A stretch of 64,000 nucleotides of DNA from Microbacteriaceae bacterium MWH-Ta3 (GTDB taxonomy: Bacteria > Actinomycetota > Actinomycetes > Actinomycetales > Microbacteriaceae), in assembly GCA_003053925.1 (NCBI GenBank), contig QBKD01000001.1:558001-622000 (forward strand), read 5' to 3'. Positions 26,148 to 34,781 of this stretch are shown one piece after another. Under the pieces are notes generated by a model. It did not search any database, was not told where the DNA came from, and worked only from the letters and a program-made list of their open reading frames with translations. Every line of letters begins with the position of its first letter. The stretch's first letter is position 1. The position numbers were made by a program, and so were the translations under genes.

Positions 26148-26531
26148 ATGAACACACTGGAACTTGTTAAGGGCATCACGCTCGTTGTTCACTTCGTCGG
26201 TTTGGCCCTGTTGGTGGGTCTGTTTATCGCAAACATGAAGACCAAAACGAACTTCCCCTTCGGTTGGATGGTTGTGGGTGCCGCTGTTCAGCTGGCGACC
26301 GGCGTCGTTCTGGTGGGCATGAAGTATGCGCTGGACGAAGACGTGAACAACGCGAAGATCGGCATCAAGACCGTTCTGGTCGCCGCCGCGCTGATCGCTG
26401 CCATCATTGGAAACCTGCGCCAGAAGAAGGGCGAAGCAAAGTTGCAGCCGTTCTTCCACGCTGCCGGTGGTTTCGCTCTTCTCGATGTGGCGATCGCCGT
26501 CATCTGGAGCGGCGACATCTGGGGCTACTAG
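26148..26531 (+). CDS. Small four-helix membrane protein
   Basis: A 127-residue membrane protein with hydrophobic segments at about 10-28, 39-58, 70-88 and 104-121; short loops include the charged YALDEDVNNAKIG and LRQKKGEAK. GAGGAG lies at a normal distance before ATG 26148. Similar small proteins are frequent in Actinomycetota but no function is known. It ends on a CTAG shared with the convergent tadA stop codon (four-base overlap). Confidence 0.7.
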   Translation: MNTLELVKGITLVVHFVGLALLVGLFIANMKTKTNFPFGWMVVGAAVQLATGVVLVGMKYALDEDVNNAKIGIKTVLVAAALIAAIIGNLRQKKGEAKLQPFFHAAGGFALLDVAIAVIWSGDIWGY

Positions 26532-26992
26532 CGCTTCGCAGCAAAGAAGTCGGTCAGGAGTCCCGCCGTTTCCTCGGCGAGGACTCCGGCCACTACTTCC
26601 TCCACCCGGATGGGCAGTGCCGGGTTGCGCAGCACATCCAGCGCAGAACCCACTGCCCCCGCCTTGTCGTCCCAAGCGCCGAACACCACGCGCGAAATGC
26701 GAGACGACAAGATAGCTCCGGCGCACATGACACAGGGTTCAAGAGTCACGACCAGGGTGTGACCGGACAGATTCCAGTTCCCCGTCTCTTGTGCGGCCCG
26801 GCGTAACGCCACAATCTCGGCATGCGCGGTGGGGTCGCCCGTCAATTCGCGCTCGTTGAATCCACTGGCGATGACGGCCCCCGAGGCGTCGAGAACGAGA
26901 GCACCCACGGGAACATCGCCGGAATCCAGCGCCCGTTTGGCTACCACCAGCGCCGCACGCATCGCGCGCTCATCTGCGTCCGTCGCCTTCAC
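26528..26992 (-). CDS. tadA: tRNA-specific adenosine deaminase
   Basis: Converts A34 to inosine in tRNA-Arg(ACG), a zinc enzyme. The 154 residues show the zinc/proton-shuttle motif HAEIVALRRAA (His and Glu) and the PCVMCAG zinc Cys pair, with GDVPVGALVLDASG at the N-terminus. Start is GTG 26992 with AAGGAGG upstream. It is divergent from upp, whose leaderless promoter lies within the 29-bp gap. Confidence 0.94.
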   Translation of the reverse strand: MKATDADERAMRAALVVAKRALDSGDVPVGALVLDASGAVIASGFNERELTGDPTAHAEIVALRRAAQETGNWNLSGHTLVVTLEPCVMCAGAILSSRISRVVFGAWDDKAGAVGSALDVLRNPALPIRVEEVVAGVLAEETAGLLTDFFAAKR

Positions 26993-27021
26993 GGTGCCTC
27001 CTTCGTTGATAGATTGAGCCT

Positions 27022-27657
27022 ATGCGAGTTGTCGTTGCCGATCACCCCCTCATCACCCACAAGCTCACCGTGTTGCGTGACAAGAACACCCCGTCGCCGG
27101 TGTTCCGCTCGCTGGCCGACGAACTCGTCACTCTCTTGGCCTACGAGGCCACGCGCGACGTGCGCGTTGTTCCGTACGACATCGAAACTCCGGTGACCGC
27201 AACGACGGGTGTTCGCATTGCCGAGCCCCGCCCCCTTGTTGTGCCGATTCTGCGTGCGGGCCTGGGAATGCTCGAGGGCATGGTGCGCCTGGTTCCCACC
27301 GCCGAGGTCGGGTTCCTGGGCATGGTACGCAACGAGGAAACCCTGGAGCCCAGCGTGTACGCCGAGCGCCTGCCCGACAACCTCGAAGGCCGTCAGGTGT
27401 TCGTGCTGGACCCCATGCTGGCCACCGGCGGATCGCTGATTGCCGCCATTGATTACATGTTCGACCGAGGCGCCAGCGAAGTCATTGCCGTGTGTCTGTT
27501 AGGTGCCCCCGAAGGCGTCGAGGCCGTTCGCGCCGCCGTGGCGCAACGAAACGTAACCTTGGTGCTGGGCGCATTGGACGAGAAACTCAACGAAAACGGC
27601 TATATCGTGCCCGGACTGGGCGATGCGGGCGACCGACTTTACGGTGTTGTTGGCTAA
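27022..27657 (+). CDS. upp: Uracil phosphoribosyltransferase
   Basis: Salvages uracil to UMP with PRPP. The 211 residues contain [20 protein letters not shown] at the N-terminus, the PRPP loop [17 protein letters not shown] and the uracil-binding C-terminal [25 protein letters not shown] (27010-27015) six bases before ATG 27022 indicates a leaderless mRNA. The next gene starts 18 bp downstream with its own -10 hexamer. Confidence 0.97.
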   Translation: MRVVVADHPLITHKLTVLRDKNTPSPVFRSLADELVTLLAYEATRDVRVVPYDIETPVTATTGVRIAEPRPLVVPILRAGLGMLEGMVRLVPTAEVGFLGMVRNEETLEPSVYAERLPDNLEGRQVFVLDPMLATGGSLIAAIDYMFDRGASEVIAVCLLGAPEGVEAVRAAVAQRNVTLVLGALDEKLNENGYIVPGLGDAGDRLYGVVG

Positions 27658-27675
27658 ACGCCCTAGCATTGAGCC

Positions 27676-28290
27676 ATGACCGATGCTCAGCCCACCAGCC
27701 CCGCGGAACCGCGTGGCTTTGCGCTGTACGTCGGAATCGATGAACTGAAGGCCGCGGCGAACGACACCACCATCTCGGACATAGTGCTTGCGCTAAAGGC
27801 ACGTCTCACCGAATTGGCGCCCAACGCGGAATCGCATGCTGCCGTGGCGTTTGCCCCCGCGGGACAGCGCGGTCGCGACCTCGATATTGTTCGACTGGCC
27901 CTGCGCGACCCGGCCGCCGTTGCCACGCTGCTGCCGCCCAAGCCCAAGCCCGCCGAGCAGGGCGTGATTATCGATATTTCCCGCAAGCGCGTGATTCTGA
28001 ATAACGAGACCGCACCACTGACATTCAAGGAATTCGAGCTTCTGCAGTATCTGGTGCTTCGTGAAGGCCAGACGGTCGACCGCGACGACATCGTGCGCGA
28101 CCTGTGGCAGGAGGGCGACACCGATCAGCCCAACTCGCGCACCATCGATGTTCACGTGCGCCGGCTTCGTGCGAAACTGGAACCGTTCGACGACATCGTG
28201 CGAACGGTTCGAGGCGTGGGATACCGTTTCGACCGCCATGCCGATGTCACCATCAAGTTTGGCCAGGGGCGCGGTATCGACGCCTTCTAA
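27676..28290 (+). CDS. Winged-helix regulator without receiver domain
   Basis: A 204-residue protein with an OmpR/PhoB-type winged helix at the C-terminus (LTFKEFELLQYLVLREGQTV, then RTIDVHVRRLRAKLE and TVRGVGYRFDRHADV). The first 100 residues are not a phospho-receiver: there is no acidic pocket or phosphorylatable Asp, and the pattern (GIDELKAAANDTTISDIVLA and later VAFAPAGQRGRDLDIVRLAL) is unfamiliar. Such proteins occur in actinobacteria without a partner kinase, so control is probably by another signal. TAGCAT (27664-27669) six bases before the ATG gives a leaderless start. It precedes the photolyase by 11 bp and is probably co-transcribed. Confidence 0.8.
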   Translation: MTDAQPTSPAEPRGFALYVGIDELKAAANDTTISDIVLALKARLTELAPNAESHAAVAFAPAGQRGRDLDIVRLALRDPAAVATLLPPKPKPAEQGVIIDISRKRVILNNETAPLTFKEFELLQYLVLREGQTVDRDDIVRDLWQEGDTDQPNSRTIDVHVRRLRAKLEPFDDIVRTVRGVGYRFDRHADVTIKFGQGRGIDAF

Positions 28291-28301
28291 CAGGAGGCAC
28301 C

Positions 28302-29675
28302 ATGTCATCTCCCAGCATTGTTTGGCTTCGCGACGACCTGCGCGTCAGCGACAACCCTGCGCTCTGTGCCGCACTCGATCGCGGCGAACCCGTCATTGTG
28401 GTGTACGTCTTGGACCACGATTCCCCCGAAATCCGACCCTTGGGTGCGGCGTCACGGTGGTGGCTGCACCACAGCCTGACCGCCCTTGGCGCCGAAACCG
28501 AGTCGTTGGGCTCCCGGCTAATCCTGCGCCGAGGCGCGGCCCGCGCGGTCATCCCCGCCCTTGTTGCCGAAACCAACGCCGGCGCAGTGTTCTGGAACCG
28601 TCGATACGGCGCGAACCGAGCGATTGACGCCGATCTGAAGTCGAGCCTCACAGAATCTGGCGTGACGGCGCAGTCATTCACGGCCAACCTCTTGCACGAC
28701 CCGTGGTCGCATCAGACCCAGGGCGGCCAGCCCTTCAAGGTCTTCACGCCGTTCTGGAAGGCCTATCTGAACCAGCACTCCCCCCGCCTGCCGTGGGATG
28801 CGCCGGCATCGATTCCCGCACCAGCGACGCGTCCTGCCAGCGACGATCTGGCCGATTGGGCGCTGCTGCCCACGCGGGACTGGGCCGACACCTTCCCCAC
28901 GCATTGGACACCCGGCGAGGCGGGGGCGCACGAGCGACTGAACGACTTTCTGGCGAACGGCCTCGAGCTGTATCACCGTCGCGACGAACCGGGTGTTCCC
29001 AGCACCAGCCACCTCAGTCCTCACCTGCGATTCGGCGAAATCAGCCCGTACCAGGTGTGGCACCAAACGAAACTGGCGGCGGGACCCGCACTGGACAAGA
29101 ACGCGGATCGATTCCTTTCCGAGGTGGGCTGGCGCGAGTTCTCGTACCACCAGCTGTTCATGAACCCCGATATTTCCACGCGAAACCTCAAACCCGAATG
29201 GGATGCGTTCCCCTGGAAGCCGGTGTCACAGGCGCGGTTGCGCGCATGGAAGCAGGGCCGCACAGGCATCGGACTTGTTGATGCCGGAATGCGCGAACTG
29301 TGGGTGAGTGGCACAATGCACAACCGCGTGCGCATGGTGGCGGCCTCGTTCCTTATTAAGAACCTGGGAATCGACTGGCGCATCGGCGAACAGTGGTTCT
29401 GGGACACCTTGGTTGATGCCGACGAGGCCAGCAATCCGGCGTCGTGGCAGTGGGTGGCGGGAAGCGGCTATGACGCCGCCCCGTATTTCCGCGTGTTCAA
29501 CCCGGAACTGCAGGCCGAGAAATTCGATGGAGATGCGGTGTATCGCCGCACCTGGATTCCCGAGTGGGGAACCTCGTCGTATCCCCAACCGATCATCAAC
29601 CTGGCCACAAGCCGCACCGAAGCCCTGGCGGCATACGAAGCTATGCGTGAACCGGCCGCGCCCCAACATCCTTAA
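28302..29675 (+). CDS. phr: Deoxyribodipyrimidine photolyase (class I CPD type)
   Basis: Light-driven repair of cyclobutane pyrimidine dimers by an FADH- cofactor. ATG 28302 follows CAGGAGG at an ideal distance; the longer frame overlaps the regulator gene and is rejected, giving 457 residues. The N-terminal antenna domain starts SIVWLRDDLRVSDNPALCAA. The FAD domain has WREFSYHQLFMNPD, GIGLVDAGMRELWVSGTMHN, RMVAASFLIKNLGIDWRIGE and DADEASNPASWQWVAGSG. These are the motifs expected of an active class I enzyme. The last 35 bases overlap the convergent psuK. Confidence 0.95.
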   Translation: MSSPSIVWLRDDLRVSDNPALCAALDRGEPVIVVYVLDHDSPEIRPLGAASRWWLHHSLTALGAETESLGSRLILRRGAARAVIPALVAETNAGAVFWNRRYGANRAIDADLKSSLTESGVTAQSFTANLLHDPWSHQTQGGQPFKVFTPFWKAYLNQHSPRLPWDAPASIPAPATRPASDDLADWALLPTRDWADTFPTHWTPGEAGAHERLNDFLANGLELYHRRDEPGVPSTSHLSPHLRFGEISPYQVWHQTKLAAGPALDKNADRFLSEVGWREFSYHQLFMNPDISTRNLKPEWDAFPWKPVSQARLRAWKQGRTGIGLVDAGMRELWVSGTMHNRVRMVAASFLIKNLGIDWRIGEQWFWDTLVDADEASNPASWQWVAGSGYDAAPYFRVFNPELQAEKFDGDAVYRRTWIPEWGTSSYPQPIINLATSRTEALAAYEAMREPAAPQHP

Positions 29676-30528
29676 GGCCCGAGGCCGCCAGGCGCGCCGC
29701 CTGATGGGCAGCGTCCTCGGCGGATAATCCGCGCGCAAGTCCCGCCAGCAATCCGGCGTTGAAGGTGTCACCGGCTCCGGTGGGATCGACGACCTGCACG
29801 GGTTCGCCCGCAAAACGAATGGTGGGTTTTCCGCGCTCGGCGATAATCACGCCGGCCTTGCCCAACGTGGTAACGACCAAGGGAAACAGTTCGGTTAGTT
29901 TTTCACTGGCCGCCTGTGGCTCCAAGAGGCCCGACAACACCGTGACCTCGTCCTCGTTGGGCCGCAGAATATCGGCGCCCGCGATCAGACCCAGAAAGGT
30001 GTCCACGCCGAAGTCGTCAATGAAACCGGCCGAGGCGGGGTCGATCGACACACGTGCTCCTGCGTCATGCGCACGGGCAATCAGCCGCGAGATGGCCTCG
30101 CGCTTGGGTGCATCGAGCACGGTGTGGCCGGTGAGGTGCACGAAACGCGATTGCCGCAGCAGCGCATCGGGAACCTGATCCAGATCGAGAACAATGTTGG
30201 CACCGCGATCGGTCAACATGGTGCGAGCTTCGCCCTCGACCAAAATCACGATGGTGCCGGTGGGGTGAACCTCGTCGGGATTCAGATAGGTTGTCACACC
30301 AAATTGCGTGAGTTCGTGTTCGTGGCGTGCCAGATCGGCCAGACCCACGCAGCCAAAGAAATCAACATCCGCGCCCGCGAAACCCAGCCAAGCCGCCGTG
30401 TTCGCCGCCGAACCACCCGCACGACGTGAAATCGAGGCGGGGGTATCGGTGTCGTGGCGAATGGGCCGGCCGGGGATCACAATGATGTCGTCAATGACAT
30501 CACCGATGACGAGGATGCGATCGCTCAT
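29641..30528 (-). CDS. psuK: PfkB-family kinase, probable pseudouridine kinase
   Basis: A 295-residue ribokinase-type sugar kinase: N-terminal VIGDVIDDIIV, substrate motif RRAGGSAANTAAWLGFAGAD and the C-terminal catalytic signature DPTGAGDTFNAGLLAGLA with the base Asp. It overlaps the preceding psuG gene by ATGA. PsuK phosphorylates pseudouridine and PsuG then cleaves the 5'-phosphate into uracil and ribose 5-phosphate, so coupling with psuG supports the assignment over ribokinase or adenosine kinase. The released uracil can be salvaged by Upp (27022-27657). Confidence 0.85.
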   Translation of the reverse strand: MSDRILVIGDVIDDIIVIPGRPIRHDTDTPASISRRAGGSAANTAAWLGFAGADVDFFGCVGLADLARHEHELTQFGVTTYLNPDEVHPTGTIVILVEGEARTMLTDRGANIVLDLDQVPDALLRQSRFVHLTGHTVLDAPKREAISRLIARAHDAGARVSIDPASAGFIDDFGVDTFLGLIAGADILRPNEDEVTVLSGLLEPQAASEKLTELFPLVVTTLGKAGVIIAERGKPTIRFAGEPVQVVDPTGAGDTFNAGLLAGLARGLSAEDAAHQAARLAASGLKDVGARPVHA

Positions 30529-31436
30529 CGCGTCAGTGCGCTCCAGGCGGTGGCAATTTCGGCGGCAACGCGGATGTTGTTACGCACCAGATCGAGGTTG
30601 ACCTCGAGTGAACGACCGCCCGATGCCTCGACGATGTATCCCAGCAGGAACGGCGTGACGGCCTTGCCGCGTACACCCTGCGCATCGGCTGCGGCAAACG
30701 CCTGAGCCAAAACGCGGTCGTGTTCGGCCGGGTCCCACTGCTGATCCAGCGGAATGGGGTTCGCGACAACAATTCCGCCGCGGTCGGCGGTGTCATCGTG
30801 CGCCCGCATGATGGCCGCAATTTCGGTGCCGTTTTCGGCTGCCCAGTCCAGCGTGTATCCGGATTCGCGCAACCAGAAGGCGGGGAATGCAGTGGTGCCA
30901 TAGCCGATCACGGGGACCGACAGTGTCTCGAGGCGCTCGAGCGTTCCCGGGATGTCCAGCACAGATTTCACACCCGCGGACACAACGGTAATGCGGGCGT
31001 CGGCGAGAGTGGAGAGGTCGGCGGATTCGTCAAAGGTGTCGCTGGCGCCTCGGTGGACTCCGCCCAGACCGCCTGTCGCGAAAACGCGGATGCCGGCACG
31101 TGCAGCGATATGGGCCGTTGCGGCCACCGTCGTTGCGCCACTGAGGCCCTTGGCCATCAGAATCGGCAAATCACGGACCGATGCCTTGGCAATATCCTTG
31201 TCGGCAATCGTTGCCAGTCCCTCGGCATCCAAACCCACTGTGGGAATGCCGTCAATCACGGCGACCGTTGCGGGCGTCACGCCCAGATCGCGCAGAATCG
31301 ATTCAAATTCCTGCGCCGCCTCGCGGTTACGCGGGCGCGGAAGACCGTGCGAAATGATGGTGGATTCCAGCGCAACAATCGGGCGGCCTTCGGCCATGGC
31401 GAGTGCGACTTCGGGGGCGATATTCAGAGTAGACAC
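30525..31436 (-). CDS. psuG: Pseudouridine-5'-phosphate glycosidase
   Basis: Splits the C-C glycosidic bond of pseudouridine 5'-phosphate reversibly. The 303 residues contain the N-terminal VALESTIISHGLPRPRN, the Lys-containing KASVRDLPILMAKGLSGATT, GGLGGVHRGASDTFDESADL and ANPIPLDQQWDP, all PsuG hallmarks. The start is GTG 31436: TATTGT (31443-31448) lies six bases upstream, and the long N-terminal extension of the frame is Arg/Cys-rich and non-coding in appearance. First gene of a psuG-psuK operon for RNA-modification breakdown. Confidence 0.93.
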   Translation of the reverse strand: MSTLNIAPEVALAMAEGRPIVALESTIISHGLPRPRNREAAQEFESILRDLGVTPATVAVIDGIPTVGLDAEGLATIADKDIAKASVRDLPILMAKGLSGATTVAATAHIAARAGIRVFATGGLGGVHRGASDTFDESADLSTLADARITVVSAGVKSVLDIPGTLERLETLSVPVIGYGTTAFPAFWLRESGYTLDWAAENGTEIAAIMRAHDDTADRGGIVVANPIPLDQQWDPAEHDRVLAQAFAAADAQGVRGKAVTPFLLGYIVEASGGRSLEVNLDLVRNNIRVAAEIATAWSALTR

Positions 31437-31539
31437 CCTCTGACAATACCGAAGTCGGTGGCATCTGTGGCGGACGCGCGGTCTCGTGGCGCTGCGCGTT
31501 CGCGCACATCCCGAATTTTCACACGGACTCAACAGAAAC

Positions 31540-31567
31540 GGCGGGGCCTGGTTTCCCAAGCCCCGCC
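31540..31567 (-). terminator. Terminator after the APC permease
   Basis: GGCGGGGC (31540-31547) and GCCCCGCC (31560-31567) with inner TGG/CCA pairing. On the minus strand GTTTCTGTT follows. It separates the permease transcript from psuG-psuK. Confidence 0.8.
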
Positions 31568-31590
31568 GCCATTCTCAAGGACAGAGAGTG

Positions 31591-33156
31591 TTACTTCTGA
31601 CCGTCGACGCCGTCGGTTGCCAGAATGTCAGCTTCGACCTTTCCGCCGTAGCCTTCCTTCTGCGGGTCGCCGTGAAGGCCACCCGAGACCGCGTATTCTT
31701 CCTCGGGCGACAGGATCAGGCGGTGACGACCCCACAGGGCGAAGATCACGAGCATGACCACGTACACCGCGATGATTGCGTAGATCGCGGGAAGGAAGAT
31801 CGAGTTCAACAGGAAGCCGATAAACGTGACCGATGCAATGATCAGAGCAGACCATGCACCGAACAGGCCCCAGGGGGATTTGTAGGGACGTTTAGCGTTG
31901 GGGAACTTCTTGCGCAGGATGATGAACGAGATTGCCTGCATGAGGTACGCCAACATGGCGCCCCACACCGCGATGTTCAGCACGATGGCACCAGCAACGG
32001 CGCCGGCACCGTCCTCGTCAATTGCCGTGAGTGCGTCAATCGCCACCAGCGCAACGAAGCCAATGACTCCACCCACCAGCAGCGCAAGGAACGGCGTCTG
32101 GCGCTTGCCCGTCAGGGACAACATCTTGGGGTAGTAGCCCGCACGCGACAGCGAGTACATGTTGCGACCGTAAGCGAACATGATGCCCTGCAGTGACGCC
32201 AACAGGCCAATCAGCGCGAAGATTCCCAGAACAGCAGCCCAACCGTCACCGACCATGGCACGGAAGCCATCCAGCAGAGGCTCGCCCGAGCCCTTCGTGG
32301 CGTCAGCGCCGAGAATACCGGTGTTGAGGAACAGCACGAGCAGACCGGTGATGATCAGGGTGGTGCGTGCCCACAGACCGGCACGGGGAATGTCCTTGAC
32401 GGGGTTGTGTGCTTCTTCGGCAGCCAGAGGCAGTTCCTCGATACCGAGGAAGAACCATACGGCGAACGGAATTGCGAACAGCACACCCATCCAGCCCTGC
32501 GGCAGGAATTCGGTGGCACCCACGACCTCGGGGTTCGGGACGATGTCGAACAGCTTGTCCCACGAGAACAGGCCCGATGCCAGTGCCATGACCGAGAACA
32601 CCAGCAGCACACCGATGGAGAGGATCGAGACAACAACGGCGAACTTGAACGAGATCGCGGCACCCGCGGTGTTCAGTGCGATGAAGGCTACGTACAGAAC
32701 GATCCACCACGCCCACATCGGCATCGTGAAGTTCAGCAGTTCGCTCGTGACGCCGTCGGCGTACATCGCCGAGAAGTACACAATCACCGCGGTAGTGGCG
32801 ACATATTCGATGGTTTCGGCAAGACCGGTGATGAAACCACCCCACGGTCCCATGGCGGCACGAGCGAATGAATATGCTCCACCCGTGTGCGGCATTGCGG
32901 CCGCCATTTCACCGATCGAGAAGATCAAACCGTAGTACATGACGATAAGAACACCGAAGGCGATCAGCAATCCGCCGAAGCCGCCCGATTCCAGGCCGAA
33001 GTTCCATCCCGAGAAGTCTCCCGAGATAACAGCGGCGACGGCCAGGCCCCAGAGACCGACAACACCGGCGGCTCTCTGCAATTGGCGCTTTTCGAAGTAG
33101 TCAGAGTCTGCGGTCGTGTATGTCACGCCCGAGACTTTAAGAGTGTCTTTGGACAT
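31591..33156 (-). CDS. APC-family amino acid/amine permease
   Basis: A 521-residue transporter with about twelve membrane helices. The first cytoplasmic segment ends RQLQRAAGVVGLWGLAVAAV. The APC signature of helix 1 (VISGDFSGWNFGL) and helix 3 region (AAAMPHTGGAYSFARAAMGP) fit the ethanolamine/amino-acid permease branch. ATG 33156 has AAGGAAG upstream; a longer frame is rejected. It is divergent from the gamma-glutamylamine operon across a 257-bp control region, so it most likely imports the amine (ethanolamine or a polyamine) that operon degrades. The substrate is inferred from context. Confidence 0.88.
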   Translation of the reverse strand: MSKDTLKVSGVTYTTADSDYFEKRQLQRAAGVVGLWGLAVAAVISGDFSGWNFGLESGGFGGLLIAFGVLIVMYYGLIFSIGEMAAAMPHTGGAYSFARAAMGPWGGFITGLAETIEYVATTAVIVYFSAMYADGVTSELLNFTMPMWAWWIVLYVAFIALNTAGAAISFKFAVVVSILSIGVLLVFSVMALASGLFSWDKLFDIVPNPEVVGATEFLPQGWMGVLFAIPFAVWFFLGIEELPLAAEEAHNPVKDIPRAGLWARTTLIITGLLVLFLNTGILGADATKGSGEPLLDGFRAMVGDGWAAVLGIFALIGLLASLQGIMFAYGRNMYSLSRAGYYPKMLSLTGKRQTPFLALLVGGVIGFVALVAIDALTAIDEDGAGAVAGAIVLNIAVWGAMLAYLMQAISFIILRKKFPNAKRPYKSPWGLFGAWSALIIASVTFIGFLLNSIFLPAIYAIIAVYVVMLVIFALWGRHRLILSPEEEYAVSGGLHGDPQKEGYGGKVEADILATDGVDGQK

Positions 33157-33303
33157 CCTGTTCTTCCTTTTAATTGGGCCGGAACAGAGGCGCGAGCCGC
33201 CGTTCACGACTGTGTGAACTGGTTTGTTGTTCTGACTGTAGCCCTTTTAAGGTCATTTGTAACTACCTTTAGATGAATTTCTTGTTACGCCGATTTTTAC
33301 CCG

Positions 33304-33320
33304 CGCGAAATCTTTTCGCG
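33304..33320. promoter_or_regulatory. Dyad in the permease/glnA-like control region
   Basis: CGCGAAA-TCT-TTTCGCG is a perfect 7-bp inverted repeat with a 3-bp centre in the AT-rich divergent gap (33157-33413). Its place between the two divergent transcription units and near position -50 of the rightward promoter suits a regulator site, possibly that of the FadR-type protein at 37687-38520. Confidence 0.45.
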
Positions 33321-33349
33321 TATTTATTAGTGAATAGTTGGTAAACAGA

Positions 33350-33394
33350 TAGACAGGTTTTCCCTGGTGTGGTCTAATGGTTGGAAATCCAACC
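33350..33394 (+). promoter_or_regulatory. Promoter and palindromic operator of the gamma-glutamylamine operon
   Basis: TAGACA (33350-33355), a 17-bp spacer and TCTAAT (33373-33378) make a near-consensus promoter. Directly after the -10 lies the perfect 16-bp palindrome GGTTGGAAATCCAACC (33379-33394), covering the expected start point of transcription. A repressor bound there would block initiation. The ribosome site AGAGGA follows at about 33402 before ATG 33414. Confidence 0.65.
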
Positions 33395-33413
33395 TCAAAG
33401 AAGAGGAATTGCA

Positions 33414-34781
33414 ATGTCACAGAACACTGGTTACATCACTCCCGAGACTCTGCGTCAGTTGGTCGCTGACGGCGAGATTGACACCGTTGTCCTCGCCTTC
33501 ACCGACATGCAGGGCCGCCTTGTGGGCAAGCGCGTTGCCGCCCGGCTTTTCGTGGAAGACACCATCGCGCACGGCGCGGAATGCTGCAACTACCTGTTGG
33601 CCGTCGATGTCGACATGAATACCGTCGACGGGTACGAGATCTCGTCGTGGGAACGCGGCTATGGCGACATGGCAATGATTCCCGACCTGAGCACGCTGCG
33701 CCTTGCGCCCTGGCTTCCCGGCAGCGCGCTGGTCATGGCCGACCTCACCTGGCTGGATCACACGCCCGTTGTGCAGGCACCGCGCGATGTACTGAAGGCT
33801 CAAATGGCCAAACTCGAGGCGCAGGGCATGGTCCCCTATGTGGGCACCGAGTTGGAATTCATTGTGTTCGACGAAACGTATCGCGGCGCGTGGGCCAAGG
33901 GATACCGTAACCTGCAGGCCAACACCGACTACAACGTGGACTACGACCTGCTGGCATCGACGCGAGTCGAACCTCTGCTTCGCGACATTCGCGTGTCGAT
34001 GGACGCCGCGGGTATGTACTGCGAGGGCGTCAAGGGCGAATGCAACTTCGGCCAGCAGGAAATCGCCTTCCGGTATGACACTGCGCTGACGACCTGCGAC
34101 AACCACTCCATTTATAAGAGTGGCGCCAAGATGATTGCCGATAAGCACGGTAAGGCCATCACCTTCATGGCAAAGTTCAACGAACGCGAAGGCAACTCCT
34201 GCCACATTCACATTTCGTTCCGCGGCACAGACGGTTCGGCCGTGTTCGCCGACAAGTCCAAGGAACACGGCATGAGCGACCTGTTCCGCCACTTCCTGGC
34301 AGGACAGATTGCCGCAATGCGCGAACTGTCGCTGTTCTTCGCTCCCAACATCAATTCATACAAGCGCTATGTGGCGGGATCGTTCGCCCCCACCGCTATC
34401 GCGTGGGGACTGGACAACCGTACGTGTGCACTGCGCGTGGTGGGCCAAGGTCACGGAATGCGCGTCGAGAACCGCGTGCCGGGTGGCGATGTGAACCAGT
34501 ATCTGGCAACCGCGGCCCTGATTGCCGCTGGACTGTACGGCATCGAGAACAAGCTGGAATTGGAAGCGATCACGACGGGCAACGCCTATAACTCGGACAA
34601 GCCCCACGTTCCCGCCACCCTGCGTGAGGCGGCCGACCTGTTCGAGAAGTCGGCCATCGCCCGCGCGGCCTTCGGCGACGAGGTTGTCGATCACTACGTG
34701 AACAACGCCCGCGTAGAGATCGCCGCCTATGACGCCGCCATCACCGACTGGGAGCGCTTCCGTGGCTTCGAACGACTCTAA
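33414..34781 (+). CDS. Glutamine synthetase-like gamma-glutamylamine ligase (GlnA4/PuuA type)
   Basis: A 455-residue GS-fold ligase. It has the beta-grasp N-terminus (VLAFTDMQGRLVGKRVAARL), the metal/ATP motif VGTELEFIVF with EGVKGECNFGQQEIAF, NEREGNSCHIHISF and NSYKRYVAGSFAPTAIAWGL. Residues of true glutamine synthetase that bind ammonia are altered, and the family joins glutamate to amines instead: putrescine (PuuA), polyamines (GlnA3) or ethanolamine (GlnA4 of Streptomyces). The following amidohydrolase and dehydrogenases point to amine breakdown, not ammonia assimilation. Which amine is used cannot be settled here. ATG 33414 has AGAGGA upstream. Confidence 0.88.
   Translation: MSQNTGYITPETLRQLVADGEIDTVVLAFTDMQGRLVGKRVAARLFVEDTIAHGAECCNYLLAVDVDMNTVDGYEISSWERGYGDMAMIPDLSTLRLAPWLPGSALVMADLTWLDHTPVVQAPRDVLKAQMAKLEAQGMVPYVGTELEFIVFDETYRGAWAKGYRNLQANTDYNVDYDLLASTRVEPLLRDIRVSMDAAGMYCEGVKGECNFGQQEIAFRYDTALTTCDNHSIYKSGAKMIADKHGKAITFMAKFNEREGNSCHIHISFRGTDGSAVFADKSKEHGMSDLFRHFLAGQIAAMRELSLFFAPNINSYKRYVAGSFAPTAIAWGLDNRTCALRVVGQGHGMRVENRVPGGDVNQYLATAALIAAGLYGIENKLELEAITTGNAYNSDKPHVPATLREAADLFEKSAIARAAFGDEVVDHYVNNARVEIAAYDAAITDWERFRGFERL

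Noticed and set aside
33417-34292. 291-codon frame opposite the GS-like ligase
   Set aside because: Shadow of the ligase; no family motif or start signal.
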